Shown here: positions 1 to 10,803 of the stretch, piece after piece | Layout: every line of letters starts with the position of its first letter | Position numbering within the stretch: the stretch's first letter is position 1 | Origin: Trileptium ribeirensis | Lineage: Eukaryota; Nematoda; Enoplea; Enoplida; Thoracostomopsidae | Assembly: GCA_030248225.1 (NCBI GenBank) | Contig: JASANE010009957.1 | Span: forward strand, 1-64,000 | Direction: 5' to 3' | Length of the DNA stretch: 64,000 bases | Notes under the pieces: model-generated | What the model was told of the DNA's origin: nothing | The model's input: the letters and a program-made list of their open reading frames with translations, nothing else | Databases searched by the model: none | Position numbers and translations under genes: made by a program

Positions 1-285
1 ATAATAGTATTCATTGAAAAATATATAAACAATTTTGTTTGAAAATGTTAAAAATAGGCTAACACCCTTAAATAATTATTTACTAATTTAACTAAAACAA
101 ATTTTGACAGAAACTATATGTCTTACACCTGAAGAATATTAGGCCTTTCAAACAAAAAAATTTTAAAATTCGGCCCAGCAGTTACTGAGAAGTTCGACGG
201 ATGGACGAACAGACGGTGCCGATTTCCCTCTTTGACGAAAACAAAAACGCTTCGCTTCGTTCAGTTCAATGATATATCTATCAGA
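1..285 (-). repeat. Dispersed repeat family I, copy 1
   Basis: The segment is homologous, read on the minus strand, to 49140-49392, and more distantly to 2925-3260 and 58060-58335 on the plus strand. Shared marks are a TGAAAAAT/GTTTGAAAATG block, an AT-rich middle with TAATTAG-like words, and a GC-richer end carrying repeated GACGGA/GACGGTGCC words and AAAACGCTTCGCTTCG. It has no convincing open frame. It is probably a short non-autonomous element; its boundaries are approximate. Confidence 0.7.
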
Positions 286-405
286 GGTGTCACATTTTCT
301 TTCATTATTAATTTGCGGTGTCAAATTTCATAAATGATAGAAATCAAAATTCAAGATTTTAATGCAAGAGTAAATCTAACTTGCTCTCTTCACCATCCAG
401 TATTG

Positions 406-1345
406 TTACTAGTAACTCGCAAGTGAGGGTGAAACGGAGCGAGCGTGGTGTAATCAACTAGGTATTTCGTGAAATCACCTTGTAACAAGCTTTGTGTTTA
501 ATATATATAGTGCACTAAAACTTCTGTAACTCTGAACCCATTGAAAACCTTAAAACCTTGTTGACCAGTCGAAAACAACTGAAAACAGACGGAGTGATCT
601 ATCTTCTAGATAACCGAACCATCGTATTCAGAATGCCCAAGATCGTAAGAACTCATTAAGACTACTACTCATGAAGACAGCCTACGTATATTCTGGCAAT
701 CGCGTTCATTGCCCCTAAACCCATTGAACACTGTTGAAATGCTAAACCGTCGTATTCAGTGTGCTGAAAACCTAATTATAGACCCTTCTTAGTGCCATGC
801 AAGCAATAAGTAACCAAGAAAATGAAAACTAACTACATTTTGGAAATCCGGTTTGTCGACCGTAGAACCCTTGAAACCTTATGAAAAGGTATAATATAGT
901 AAAGTTGGTCTCTATATAGCAAAACCATCGTGTTCAGTGTGCTTGATTACCTAACAGATGTTCGTCGTAAGGTTTAACACACAAAATGTCGAAATTTAAA
1001 AAAGCGGCATTGCTGGCAAACGGTCGCCGAGCCATATTAGGGCCCACAGCGGCCCAGGGACTGACCCCATAAGAAGTATTGGCATGCAAAGTTGTAGATC
1101 TCGATTAGTGTTTTGATGCGAAGCCAGTATCGCAAGATAGGGTTGCCAAAGACTGGTATGGCCAAATTTGACAAGGAACTTTTAAAATTTTATTTTACCA
1201 TTTTGACCCCGAAGATGGTGTCAGAATTGTTCGCGTTTAACTAAAGGGCACATCCTTATCACTTTTGCTACCGAATGAAAAAATTGACAACTCTGGCAGG
1301 CACCAAAAATAAAGAGCAAAAACCAAAGGTTTCTAAGCAAGGAAA
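406..1345 (+). repeat. Dispersed repeat family II, copy 1
   Basis: The segment opens with an ACTAGTAACTCGCAAGTGAG / GTGAAACGGAGCGAGCGTGG terminus that recurs at 16010, 21030-21075 (inverted) and 61383-61435 (inverted). Its body holds degenerate subunits of about 150-180 bp marked by 'CCCATTGAAAAC' and 'CCATCGTATTCAG' words near 613, 750 and 910. It then has a GGGCCCACAGCGGCCCAGGG block near 1040 and a GTTCGCGTTTAACTAAAGG block near 1228. The copy at 16005-17440 repeats the same order. No coding frame survives. Confidence 0.75.
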
Positions 1346-2149
1346 AACAGTATTTTTTATGTTAGAAAATACCATCAACAATAGTATTTCCGTTATGGTG
1401 TAGCTTGTTAGCTAATTCTGTCTGGAAATGAAAAACTTTTACAGAGATATCCAAAGGACATTAAACCGGAACCGCGATTTCCACGAAAAATTTGCCGAAA
1501 CCGGGATCCGATTTTTTTCCAGAACAGGAAATCCCGTTACACCCTGTTATATACGTATATATAATTAAAGACGAACCAACAAGGCTGTACTATTTAGCTG
1601 AAATATAAACAGCAATAATATTGCTGTTATTACAATTTTGTATGCAATAAAGTGTTTGCTGCTCTAAATATGCAACAAAAAATGCACCTCTACAGAACTG
1701 TACAAAATACGACTCATGTTTTAAAACAATGGTAAACATAGCCGGTCATGTTGAGTCCAATCGACATCTGGTAATTGTAGCTTCCAGCGTTGAAATTCAA
1801 TAAATATGTACTGTGGAGAGTATAGGTTATGTTAGCAAAATTCGCCACACTGGCACCTTGTGCAGAGATGTTTTGAAGACGTCTCGCTTTTTTGGTTTCC
1901 TGGTGGAAGTTGGAAAATTTGGGATATATAATTCTTGCAGTGTTTTCTCTAACCGTACAAGACCTGTTCCTAATAACATGACAACGTAGGCAGTAACGTT
2001 CGAAATTTATCACGTCTCAAATTCAGATACTCAACTTTCAAGAAAATTATCACCATTGGGTTACCCCAATAGGTAATTACAGCCATTAATTATTTACACG
2101 GCGTGTTTGGGCGCTTGCAATGTTTAGCCGCTATGCTCACTGGATATAA
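1346..2149. other. Non-genic stretch with repeat fragments
   Basis: Bases 1346-1440 resemble 2925-3020 (TTTTTTATGTTA... followed by GTTAGCTAATT.TGTCTGGAAA), so this is a small repeat shared with the lead-in of the family I copy at 3 kb. A patch at 1465-1540 is built of CCGGAAC/GAAACCGGGA words that recur at 3575-3640, 54110-54195 and 60120-60180. I see no exon in the remainder. Confidence 0.5.
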
Positions 2150-2800
2150 GGGAATAACCAAACCCGGAACAGTCCACTTAAACCGGATCTGGAACCTGGT
2201 GTTCGTAACTTATTTGCAGTAAACCACATGATGGAAGAAATGAATGTACTGGAGAGTTAAAATGTATTAAAAATTATTTTACATTAGAGTTAATGTATTG
2301 GCATGGCATTGCTGCTTCTCTGAAACTTTGAAGATGCTGAGCAAGCTAATAATGTTTTGGTGCGCTATAGCAAAGAATGGCTTCCGCATTGCTGTCTTGC
2401 GTAAACTGCGTCACACTGAATGTGGCTGTAATGCATGCAACGTAGACTAGACATTTTTGCTCTGTCTGCAATCGCCTCGCTTTACTGGACAATACATATG
2501 CTACATGTTTTTCTGTAGGAAATTTCAAATTATTGTTTTATATGTATAAAAGAAAATAAAAGAAGTTATACTATAATTTTCTGATAAGCGGTCATACATT
2601 GCTCAGGCTAGCGTTGGGAAACCAGTGCCTGACAGGTAGATGATGAGGATCGTCTGATCAGAATGCTACAAATTAGACAAACTGAGATAAAGCTACGCAC
2701 GGCTGCGTTGCAGATATGTTACTTTACTCCGATGCAGATTTAGAAAATTTACAAGCGCACTGGCTACGTATCCTGGACTACGGAGTACTTCAAAAATTAT
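2150..2800 (+). repeat. Dispersed repeat family III, copy 1
   Basis: The segment matches 53126-53790 (same strand) and 60240-61100 (inverted) in the same order: a CCGGATCTGGAACCTGGTGTTCG start, GGAAGAAATGAA, ATTTTACATTA..GTTAATGTATTG, CTGAAACTTTGAAGA, CTTGCGTAAACTGCGTCA.ACTGAATGT, TATACTATAATTTTCTGAT, CTGATCAGAATGCTA and GGCTGCGTTGCAGA.ATGTTACTTTACT. The short minus-strand frames in copies 1 and 2 give similar peptides (CLVY...FS.TQFTQ), but they are only about 60 codons long and I do not call them genes. Confidence 0.75.
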
Positions 2801-2924
2801 AAATATGCTATTGTTTGATCGATTAGCGTTATTTCTTTGTACCTTATGAGGTGTTTAGTAGAGGTAGATAAATGTGTGTAGGTAAATTAAAAGAGCTAAC
2901 CAAAGGCAGCTGAGCGAGAACAGA

Positions 2925-3260
2925 CACAAAGTATATTTCTTTTTTATGTTATAAAATAACATCCAGAATAGTGTTAAGTTATGATTTAGGTTGTTAGCTA
3001 ATTTTGTCTGGAAACTAAATATTTTGTTGAGCGGAGCTCGGCGAAGCCGAGCGAAGCGTTTTTATTTTCTGTCTGGGAGTAACAAGGTCGATGTCCGTTC
3101 GTTCGTTCGTTCGGTCCGACGGATCTCAAGAACCACTGAACGGATTTTAAAAAACTTTTTTTTGTTTGAAAGCCTATCATGTCAGAGTGTACACCTGATA
3201 TTTGGGATTAAAAAATTTTGAGTGGTTCATTAGTAATTAGCAAATTAGTTAATATTATGC
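2925..3260 (+). repeat. Dispersed repeat family I, copy 2
   Basis: The copy is most similar to 58060-58335. The core runs TTGAGCGGAGC, CGAGCGAAGCGTTTTTATTT, TCTGTCTGGGAG, GTCGATGTCCGTTCGT, GGATCTCAAGAACCACTGAA, TTTGTTTGAAAGC and TATCATGT, then an AT-rich tail with TAATTAGCAAATTAG. A (GTTCGTTC)n microexpansion sits near 3096-3110. The 3' part corresponds to the minus-strand copies at 1-285 and 49140-49392. Confidence 0.75.
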
Positions 3261-5229
3261 AGCTAAAATAGAGAATTTTGCAATATTTGTGTTATTTATT
3301 GAAATAGAGTCGTTTCGATCAAACCATTATAGGTTTTTGGGTCGAAGAAGTCAAATATAATATTTTACCAACGATAAAGCCCTATGCAATGTAGTTACAT
3401 GAACATAAAATTGAGTACATTCGTAATGCCACAGCCAAAGTTCCGCTCACAAATGTACTTCCACTACCGACTAGTTTTATGGTATATATACAAACTTCTG
3501 CACTTACTCACGTAACTAATTTTAACTTGGAAATTGTAAACTTGTTTAAAATTTCGTCACGCAGATATTCAAGACATGAAACCGGAACTTTGACTCCGGC
3601 AAAAATTAGCTGTAACCGGGACCGGAATTCTGATTACTCCCTGATGACTATGTATGCTTCGTTAACATGCAATGGCAAAGCGGACTCTAAAGCAGTAAGA
3701 TGGGATTCACAAAAACAATACCATCGTTTATGTACTAACTTCCAGCTTCCAGGAATTACATTACTTACGTACCACCACAATATCCAGCGATGAAATCTAC
3801 AGTATTCATTCGCCAACGTTATCCAATGACAATGACAATTTGTCATTTCGTGTCATACAATAATCTTAACTGAGGACTGAAATATTTAGCGCAATAGTAG
3901 TGATAAAAATATACATAAAATATATATTCAAAAACGGTATAGTTGTATACAATGTCTACTTTAGCATGTCTGTGTAAATACGGCAGTCCGGCTATAACAT
4001 GCTCCTATTAAATTTTCTACTTTTTGCACTAATGGTACAATTTGCACACGAAGCACACTGTATTAGTTAGTAAGCACACCATTATCTGTAAGCCGGTTCT
4101 GTGAAAACCTATTGTTCTCACAGCTAGCTATCTCACTGTATCTCCTCATTAATTAAAAAGTTTCTAAACAATCTGGCCCATAGGTCTTTCGACCTACTCT
4201 CTAAATCCCCCCAGCTCATGCACGCAAGCAAATTTTGACCTCTTCCCAGTTTATTACCCCGCTTCTCCCAGGTATTTTCCTGCGCCACTTAGCTACCAAA
4301 TTTTGTGTGATGGGTTGAAAAATAAGCGAATTTCTATTAGGGTATATAACATTTCCAAATTTTCCGGTATAATTACTATAATCTAACATTTCTAAGTAAG
4401 CAAAATTAAAACCTGTTGCAAATAAAACCATTTTTGAAGTTTTCCGATAGTTACATTATTTTATGGTCCCCAGAATTGGGGTAGCGCCTTTCAAAACCTT
4501 CTAGATTGTACACTTAATAGCGGCAAGTACCGGCACCTACCTTGGCGAGGACATGGTATGTCGGCATGGAATTATGTAAATATATTTCGTATATACTGCT
4601 ATATGTTTATGATTTTAAGTGGGGGTGGGTACTTTGCTGGCTATGACAGCTATTGGTATTATTGGGACGGGAAGTTTCTGCATTCAGATGCGGTTCGTGT
4701 ATGTGGCCAGAAGTATGCCGGAGGGGTATTATTTTTATGGGACACGTGATATGGCTAATGGCAATCACGAGTGTCCGAGCACAGTTCTAGATTCGATATC
4801 CAAGTCTATCAGATACAATCGACCTATGTGCTTTATGCACTCTTTCCGGTTCCAACACGGTATCACAATAGGCTTGTTTAAAACTGTTTCTTATAAAGCA
4901 ATTATTTAGCCACCGGTTAGTATAAAAGCAATATCGATGTGATATAAAATACAGTTGTTTCTGTGCCTCACCTTTATAATATGTTCAACCGAGCTGCAGC
5001 ACTTTTAATGATTTAGGCCTGCTAACGCAACTAATTAATTATTCGGCTAGATAATTTTAATGACGCAACTACTTGCTATGTATTGGCAGGAGTACCCCCG
5101 ATTGCGTACTGACACTGTGGCGTTGATAGATTACCGACTTGCCGCGTTATTTGCTGTATTGCTATGAAATATGAATCATGGATTAAGCTTTGCTACATAT
5201 GTTTTATCTTGTCCAACCCATGCATGATG
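3261..5229. other. Gene-free stretch, no supported feature
   Basis: No exon, RNA gene or complete element can be supported here. A CCGGAAC-type patch occurs at 3575-3640. Open frames of up to about 100 codons near 3480 and 4560-4900 show no recognisable domain, and I found no splice-consistent continuation for them. Unrecognised semaphorin 5' exons could be missed here, since only conserved motifs were searched by eye. Confidence 0.4.
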
Positions 5230-6250
5230 GAACCAAAGGAAGTACCAGTCAAGCTGGATCTACTTGATCACTGGGCCCTTTCGTCAGCTTCTTCCAAGGA
5301 CCATTTACATTTACCGCAATAGTCATCTTCAGAAGCCAATGGTTGAGATTCCTTTTGTGCTCAACGTAATTTGGGTTCATAGCCGCCATAGTCTTCTGGC
5401 CCGTCGCAGAAGTGCTTGAATTCAGTTCAGTTGTACCATTTTGGCCGCTGCGTTGCGCCTCCAGGTTTCAGTTGTAGGATGATAGAAAATTTCACTTCGA
5501 TAAGTCGGTGCATGTGGTCGAATTCAGGAGATAGACACTACTGTAGTGTCCCATTGTGGATTTACACAGATTCTTCATAAGTACTGGTCACTGTTATTAA
5601 GGTTCGCTTTTTCGCTCGCCAATCAAAGAACTGTTTGTGTCTATGTTGGGTTAAGAAGAGTCGCTTTGGCACTTGCTCCCAAGCTGAGGTAACCTTATCG
5701 ATAAGTTGAGGGCACGTATCCTTCGTCTGTGATTGCCGTTAAATATACAAAGATTGGGTTTCCACTGGGTAGATCGGGACCGCCATCATAAAACAGGAAC
5801 AAAGGCGGCTGGCCTGTTGAGGCATATGCTGCTGTTCCATACGCAAAGCAAAGGGGTTCCAGAAATTCGTCCCAGCGATCGGATACTAACTCAGTAGTTG
5901 GCTGCAACAATGCTTTCAGTGTTTGATTTCATCTCTCCATTAATCCGTTAGCTCGGTGGTGGCAGGGCACATTATAATGTTTTTTGGTTCCGATTTGTGC
6001 CAATTCCTTGAAACGATTCGGCCGTGAAGCAAGGATTTTAGTCGATTAAGGTGCCTCGTGGAACTCCGTGTCGACATACAATTTTCAACACAAATAACTT
6101 CTTGATGGTATTTGCAGTTTGATCAGGAACGGGGAACGCTTCGGGCCACTTGGTGAAACAATCCATGAAACTCATGACATATTTGTTGCCAGATTGAACT
6201 GGAAGTAAGAGCCAATTATATTGACGCCAAGCATATGGAAGAGGGCTGCA
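5230..6250 (-). pseudogene. Decayed Ty3/gypsy-type integrase (pol 3' end)
   Basis: Minus-strand translation, allowing stops and frame changes, gives an integrase core. The order is an HMLGVNIIG segment (about 6240-6205), MSFMDCFTKWPEAFPVPD (about 6178-6125) carrying the first Asp, and a GVPRGTLID segment near 6062-6035 carrying the second. An NG.MER segment near 5950 stands at the third acidic position. The longest unbroken piece, 5695-5910, reads WDEFLEPLCFAYGTAAYAST followed by GQPPLFLFY, the usual post-catalytic block of gypsy-like integrases. Downstream to about 5230 there is a weaker frame rich in K/R/W, as in the integrase C-terminus. At least three stops and two frame changes make it non-functional. 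Protease and reverse transcriptase are absent: only about 550 bp separate it from the leader-type array at 6800-7010 on the same strand. Confidence 0.8.
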
Positions 6251-6799
6251 TGTATGTGAACAAAACCCCTACCCAACTTTTCAGCAGGTCGTTTTTAATT
6301 CGTTCATTTTCAAACAACTACCGCTGGGCCTAAACAAAAAATATATTATATAACTGTTGTTTTGTCTGGTTGTTTTTATGACGACTGTCGGAATTAAAAA
6401 GGGTTCGGGATTCGTCACCCAAGAATGTGTAGCTCGAGGTGTGGCCAGTAGAATGCCGGTGGGGAACGAAATGGTCCGTATTCTTATTGCGTGTGCACAT
6501 TTCTTCCAAGCAACGCGATTATATTGAGCGCTGCGGGGTGGCTGCTCTACCCACTCGCGATTCAACTATTTATTAACCAAAGCCGAAGCTAAAAGCGTTT
6601 ATTTAAAATATTGAGAAAACAAGTAAGGCACAATTCTTTAGTACCGTTAAGCTTAGGTCACACCTCTAGTATCACCGGTAAGTGTGATTCAATCCCCAGC
6701 TAGGCCACTCTGAGCAACGTAAATAGCTCTTTCCTTATTCCCTATTAGTGTTTAAGGTTTAGGTTATTTCATTCTTACTAATCCTCTTTTCAGGTTGAT
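6251..6799. other. Deleted interior between integrase and leader array
   Basis: A 94-codon minus-strand frame (6281-6565) lies directly upstream of the integrase remnant but shows no recognisable reverse transcriptase, RNase H or zinc-knuckle motif. No other feature is visible. In a complete gypsy-type element several kilobases of gag-pol would sit here. Confidence 0.35.
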
Positions 6800-7012
6800 G
6801 CAGCACCCCCGGATGGCTGGCAGTAGATGATTATTTAATTGCCTTTACCTGAGCCTTAGAATTACGCTATTAAGTTTGATTATATTAAAGCAGCTATTTC
6901 CGGATGGCTGTTATGCTGCGTTATCCTACGAACTAGGTTGTGGTATTTTAGCACACGATTGTAGTTGACCAGTTTGTCTCACTCAATCCTCGGCGCCCCG
7001 GATGGCTGACGC
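6800..7012 (-). repeat. Leader-type repeat array A (3 units)
   Basis: The plus-strand word CCGGATGGCTG occurs at 6810-6820, 6900-6910 and 6999-7009, spaced about 90-100 bp. On the minus strand the core is CAGCCATCCGG, and the left unit continues GCCAGCCATCCGGGGGTGCT then GCATCAAC. This is very close to the + strand unit at 47501 (GCCAGCCAGTCGAAGGT then GCTGCATCAAC). Upstream of the core, a TAAGGCTCAGG / CAATTAAATAATC block also corresponds to the arrays at 41405-41780 and 47321-47680. It lies on the same strand as, and 5' of, the gypsy integrase remnant. Confidence 0.7.
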
Positions 7013-7807
7013 AACAGGTGGTTATGATGGGATTGTACTGTGGCACCATGTGCGTCGCACAGTAATATTCATACGCATCATTTTGTATTGTACCAGTTTC
7101 TGTTGGTTACACTTGGTTCCATGTGCTCATCGTTTGGAATGTTCCCGCAGGTCGTTGTCACGTACGGGGTTTGCATTCGGTTGTATACATTTAATCTTTG
7201 GGTTGAACAAAATTTTGTTTTCACGCTCGGGACTTGTAGTTGGTTTCATGTGTTCACCGTTTGATATGCACCGGATCGTTCTTTATTTGCACCGGTTCGC
7301 TCTTGAATTGCACCGAATTGTTCTGATTTGTTCGGGACTTTTTTTAATTCGTTTCGATTGGGTATCGGTTTGTGTTTTGTAGCGGTAGCGTTTTATTAGT
7401 GTCGATTAGGTATTGATTTTCATCGCATTCGTTGCAATTAGTTTAGAATTGTTCCAAATTTACGTTGGGTTGTATTTGGGTCGCACCGTAATTTAACCAG
7501 TTTTTGCCAGAGTTTTGGTTTTATTAAAGAAACCTTAGAAATTTAATTTTTTCAAGTACTAGAAAGTATAATTAAACAAATTTAAATCTTTTTTAGGTTC
7601 GATTTTCGGCTAATTACTCTTATTATAATATGTCTGTGAACGCGAACATCGGGCAACAACGACTACGTGAACTTTCAAAATTCCAATGTGAAAATCTACG
7701 CCGTATTCTTCGTACTACAAACAATTATACTGAACATGCCATAAAATTGGTATTCAAATAGGTCGAAAAAACCTAATAACCAGTTATTTAATATGAAATC
7801 CCGGAAA
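7013..7807. other. T/G-rich gene-free stretch
   Basis: The plus strand is strongly T/G-biased with recurring TTCGTTT, CACCGG and ATTCG words, and its hydrophobic 126-codon frame (7002-7382) is likely a product of that bias. A small open frame at 7630-7761 begins ATGTCTGTGAACGCG and encodes 43 residues (MSVNANIGQQRLREL start). No homology is recognised and it is not called a gene. Confidence 0.35.
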
Positions 7808-9165
7808 CTAATTTTTGTGTAACCGAATGTCACATCGTTTGCATTTTAATGGTGTATTCTTCTTACATATACTGCAACGGCCTTCTTTTTCAGGTTGAAC
7901 AAGTAAGTGTTTAACCTCTTCCTTTTTACCGCGATATAGACACGCATCTCGGGCTTAGCGCTTGTGCTCGTACCACCTCCATTCGATTGCTTTTTCCAGT
8001 ATATAGCCAACTAACAGGTAACAATGGGCTTCGAAATGTTAGTAAATCCATAGTTTTGTCAGCAAAATGCCAGTATATTTGCCAAGCGTTGTGAACAGAC
8101 TTCTTCAGTGCAAATATCAAATAGGCCCACCACCACTTCTTGCTTCGCACAGCCACACGATAGTTGTCGATGTTCGTGGACCATGCGGTTGGCTCCTCCC
8201 ATGAAACGGCTATAGCGGATAATGTTGTTCCGGATAGGACTTGGTACTTTCTTCCGCCGCTCCTTTACCCAGCGAGAAACTGTTTGCACTGGCTCCGTCG
8301 AAGCCGACAAAATTTACTGCGCGGTTATCATTGCAGGCAGTGACCACAATACCAGATTCATTGCTTTTATATAATTCCAACGTGCAACGGGACCTCTTTT
8401 CAAGCGTTTGCTTCGGAACAATTCTGTAGCCTTCTAACCGGTTTGTCATTGTTGTCCTCATGTAGCCTATTCCTTTCTCGATAAGCATATTAGCAAGCCT
8501 ATATGACGAAAAAAAATCCGTCACCATACACCTTGTACGAATCGACCGGCAATCCCGAAAACAGATCAAGGACAACTCTACCACCTAACCCTAATTCACG
8601 ATTATACAATCCAGATCCTTGGTACGGTTCGAATTGAATCAAGTAACAGGTATGATTGCAAAGGCACCAAAATCCGAACCTGACTGGTTTAGCTCTAAGA
8701 AACTGTTTCGGTCCATGTCTTCCAAACTAAGGAGCCATACTTTATCGACGCACAGCTTCTCGGGAATTTCAGCAAAATTCAAAACCGTTTTGTTCAGTGT
8801 GCAATAAAAGAAGCCACAAATTTCTCGTCTTTGCGAAAGTTTTCTATTTGTTGCTCAGGTGTATCGTTTTATTTCGTCGACGTTCGGTTTCCCCGTACCC
8901 TCTGAACAGTGCCAGTTGTGCAAGAACGTAATTGGCGATCGCTCAGGTTGTCAACTTGAGCTGGCTTATAATCGTCCCCGCTATCCAAACACAGCATGCA
9001 GTGAACCTCGGCGGATTTTGACGCATAGCACAAAACATTGCGCATGGAGCGTAATGCCCGAAAATAGCAATTTGAACAACGTAACTTATGCAAAGTTTTT
9101 GTGCTGGATTTGCACACTTTCATGCCCAGTAAATGGTTTTCACGAACTCGGAAATAAAACACCTC
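7808..9165 (-). pseudogene. Decayed piggyBac-type transposase
   Basis: Minus-strand pieces in several frames follow piggyBac (DDE_Tnp_1_7) order. First is a poorly preserved N-terminal part (9165-8870). Next come IENFRKDEKF (about 8852-8823) and a TVLNFAEIPEKLCVDK block (about 8793-8746), which stands at the first catalytic region. The longest open piece, 8584-8210, has VTDFFSSYRLANMLIEKG near 8520, the region of the second catalytic Asp, followed by GIVVTACNDNRAVNF. Then comes YSRFMGGANRM near 8180-8215, the family's conserved MGG box. After a frame change near 8150 follows SKKWWWAYLIFALKKSVHNA. The C-terminal cysteine-rich zinc-binding region (CSICKKNTPLKCKRCDIRLH) ends at TAG 7808-7810. 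Stops and at least two frameshifts disable it. I could not identify terminal inverted repeats or the flanking TTAA sites. Confidence 0.85.
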
Positions 9166-10548
9166 GTCTGACGGATAAATGGTATTAACGAATACAAATT
9201 TAGTACTAACATTATCATTTAGGCCTTTTTGTGCAGCACATCACGTATAATATAAAGGTATTTAAATACAAAGCATTTACTCCAACCTGGGATCACGTCG
9301 TTCACTTATGTCACTATAGCTAACTTCAGCTATAGGTTAGAAAATATATAGCACAAATTTACACTATATTTTTGCACGCAATGATTAACTAACAAGTGCT
9401 ATATAAATTTGAAATAGAGAAATCAGACTAAGTATACTCATGTATATCTGGAGCAGCGAAATTATTATGTTTGTAAAAACCGAACAGTGGGAAGGTAAAA
9501 CGGGTTAAAGCACTTTATTAACATGATATTTGGCAAAATGTGAAATCAAACGGCAGATGCTACTGCTGGTTAAACCTAGAGTGATTTTCATCGCTCAGTC
9601 ATTAACGAAATATATAACCAATATATCGCTTGATCATATTCGAAATTTTTGAATTTTAAATTGAAGCGTTTTCTGTAGCAACGGTTTTAAAACCCTTTAA
9701 TTCCCGATTCTATGTAGCAGATTCGTGCCGGTACAAGGAAGCGGGCCCCAATTTGAACATTCCAAGTGACATACACAAACCACTAAATTATTTAGAAGCG
9801 TTTGGTGGATGCCTTAAGGATCCTTATAAGTGAGCGAATATATAGTACCATACGTACAAACAGACATCGCACGATAAACTTAGTTCACGCTAGGTTACAC
9901 AATGCACCAATGTACTTTACAGTGTTTTGTTACCAATACTTTTCCTGTCAACGTCAAATTTTATTTTTATGGCAAAAATTATTGTCAGCATTTATCAAGC
10001 AGTTATAATATTGGAATCGTGACACCACTATATCGCATTTACAGCTCATATTGATATTTTACTGATATTATTTTCATGTGGAAAGTATAGGTTACTGCTT
10101 TTTGTTTATAAAGCAAGTCTTAGTCAACAGCCTTGTGCAGTGTATTCAGCACTAATAGCTGTTCGTTGATATACTAGCAAAGCCATGTATTGCTGTGTAG
10201 TCTGAACGACTACACTACATTAAAATGTATGACTTTTGTGCCCAAAGGCGGGTGTTTTCCGATTTTCTAACAAAATTGGTAACCTATGAATATGTTTAAT
10301 TTTATACAAAAAAAATTGTATAATGAGCTTACAAATAAAAACAACTAAGGCGTGATAGAGCGAAATTAAAATATAATAACTTCATTATCTTTCGAATGCG
10401 ACAGAGTATAATTTTAGTGATAACTTTGTGACAATGTAAAATATGTAACATGTTTGATCCAACTTAAAATTTCTGATTCTCACTCATTTTTTGATTATGT
10501 TCTTGCCAAGTTTCATATTACTTATTAGATGGTTTATTTTTGTTTCAG
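9166..10548. other. Presumed semaphorin intron, no exon recognised
   Basis: The stretch lies directly upstream of the first recognised semaphorin exon. Reading all plus-strand frames for conserved N-terminal sema motifs (the Cys-rich CQN and GTN-like blocks, the DPLIYR-like block before the EPNFVSS motif) gave nothing. It is AT-rich without an obvious repeat copy. Confidence 0.4.
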
Positions 10549-10803
10549 AACCAAATTTCGTATCGTCGTTTGCCGACGGTCAACATATTTATTTTTGGTT
10601 CCGTGAAAGTGCTTCCACACACGATGTCATGCAGTGTGGTGCTGGTAAGAGCAGCGTTTACTCTCGTGTCGGTCGTGTTTGTCGTAATGACCGTGGAGGT
10701 TCTCGGTCACGGCACGAAGGTGGCGACAGTTGGACAAGTTTCGTTAAAGCGCCGCTAAATTGTTCACTACCAGGCCATGTTCCATTTACATTTGATCAAA
10801 TTG
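10549..10803 (+). CDS. Sema1a: Semaphorin-1a exon (sema domain, blade region with EPNFVSSF)
   Basis: The first recognised exon of a class-1 semaphorin, a cell-surface guidance ligand that binds plexins through its sema beta-propeller. The acceptor TTTTTGTTTCAG precedes it and the donor ATTG|GTAAGT follows. It starts with the last two bases of a split codon (phase 1) and ends one base into the next. It encodes PNFVSSFADGQHIYFWFRES, then a QCG cysteine, VYSRVGRVCRND, SWTSFVKAPLNCSLPG and VPFTFDQI. These are the hallmark sema stretch, with its conserved cysteines and an N-glycosylation sequon (NCS). Compared with other family members, the segments around QCGAGKSS and GGSRSRHEGG look slightly expanded. 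No start codon belongs here; upstream exons are missing. Confidence 0.93.

Noticed and set aside
7002..7382. 126-codon plus-strand frame
   Set aside because: Its hydrophobic, low-complexity content comes from T/G-rich DNA overlapping the leader-type array on the other strand.
8859..9188. 109-codon plus-strand frame
   Set aside because: It overlaps the minus-strand piggyBac remnant antisense and has no recognised domain.
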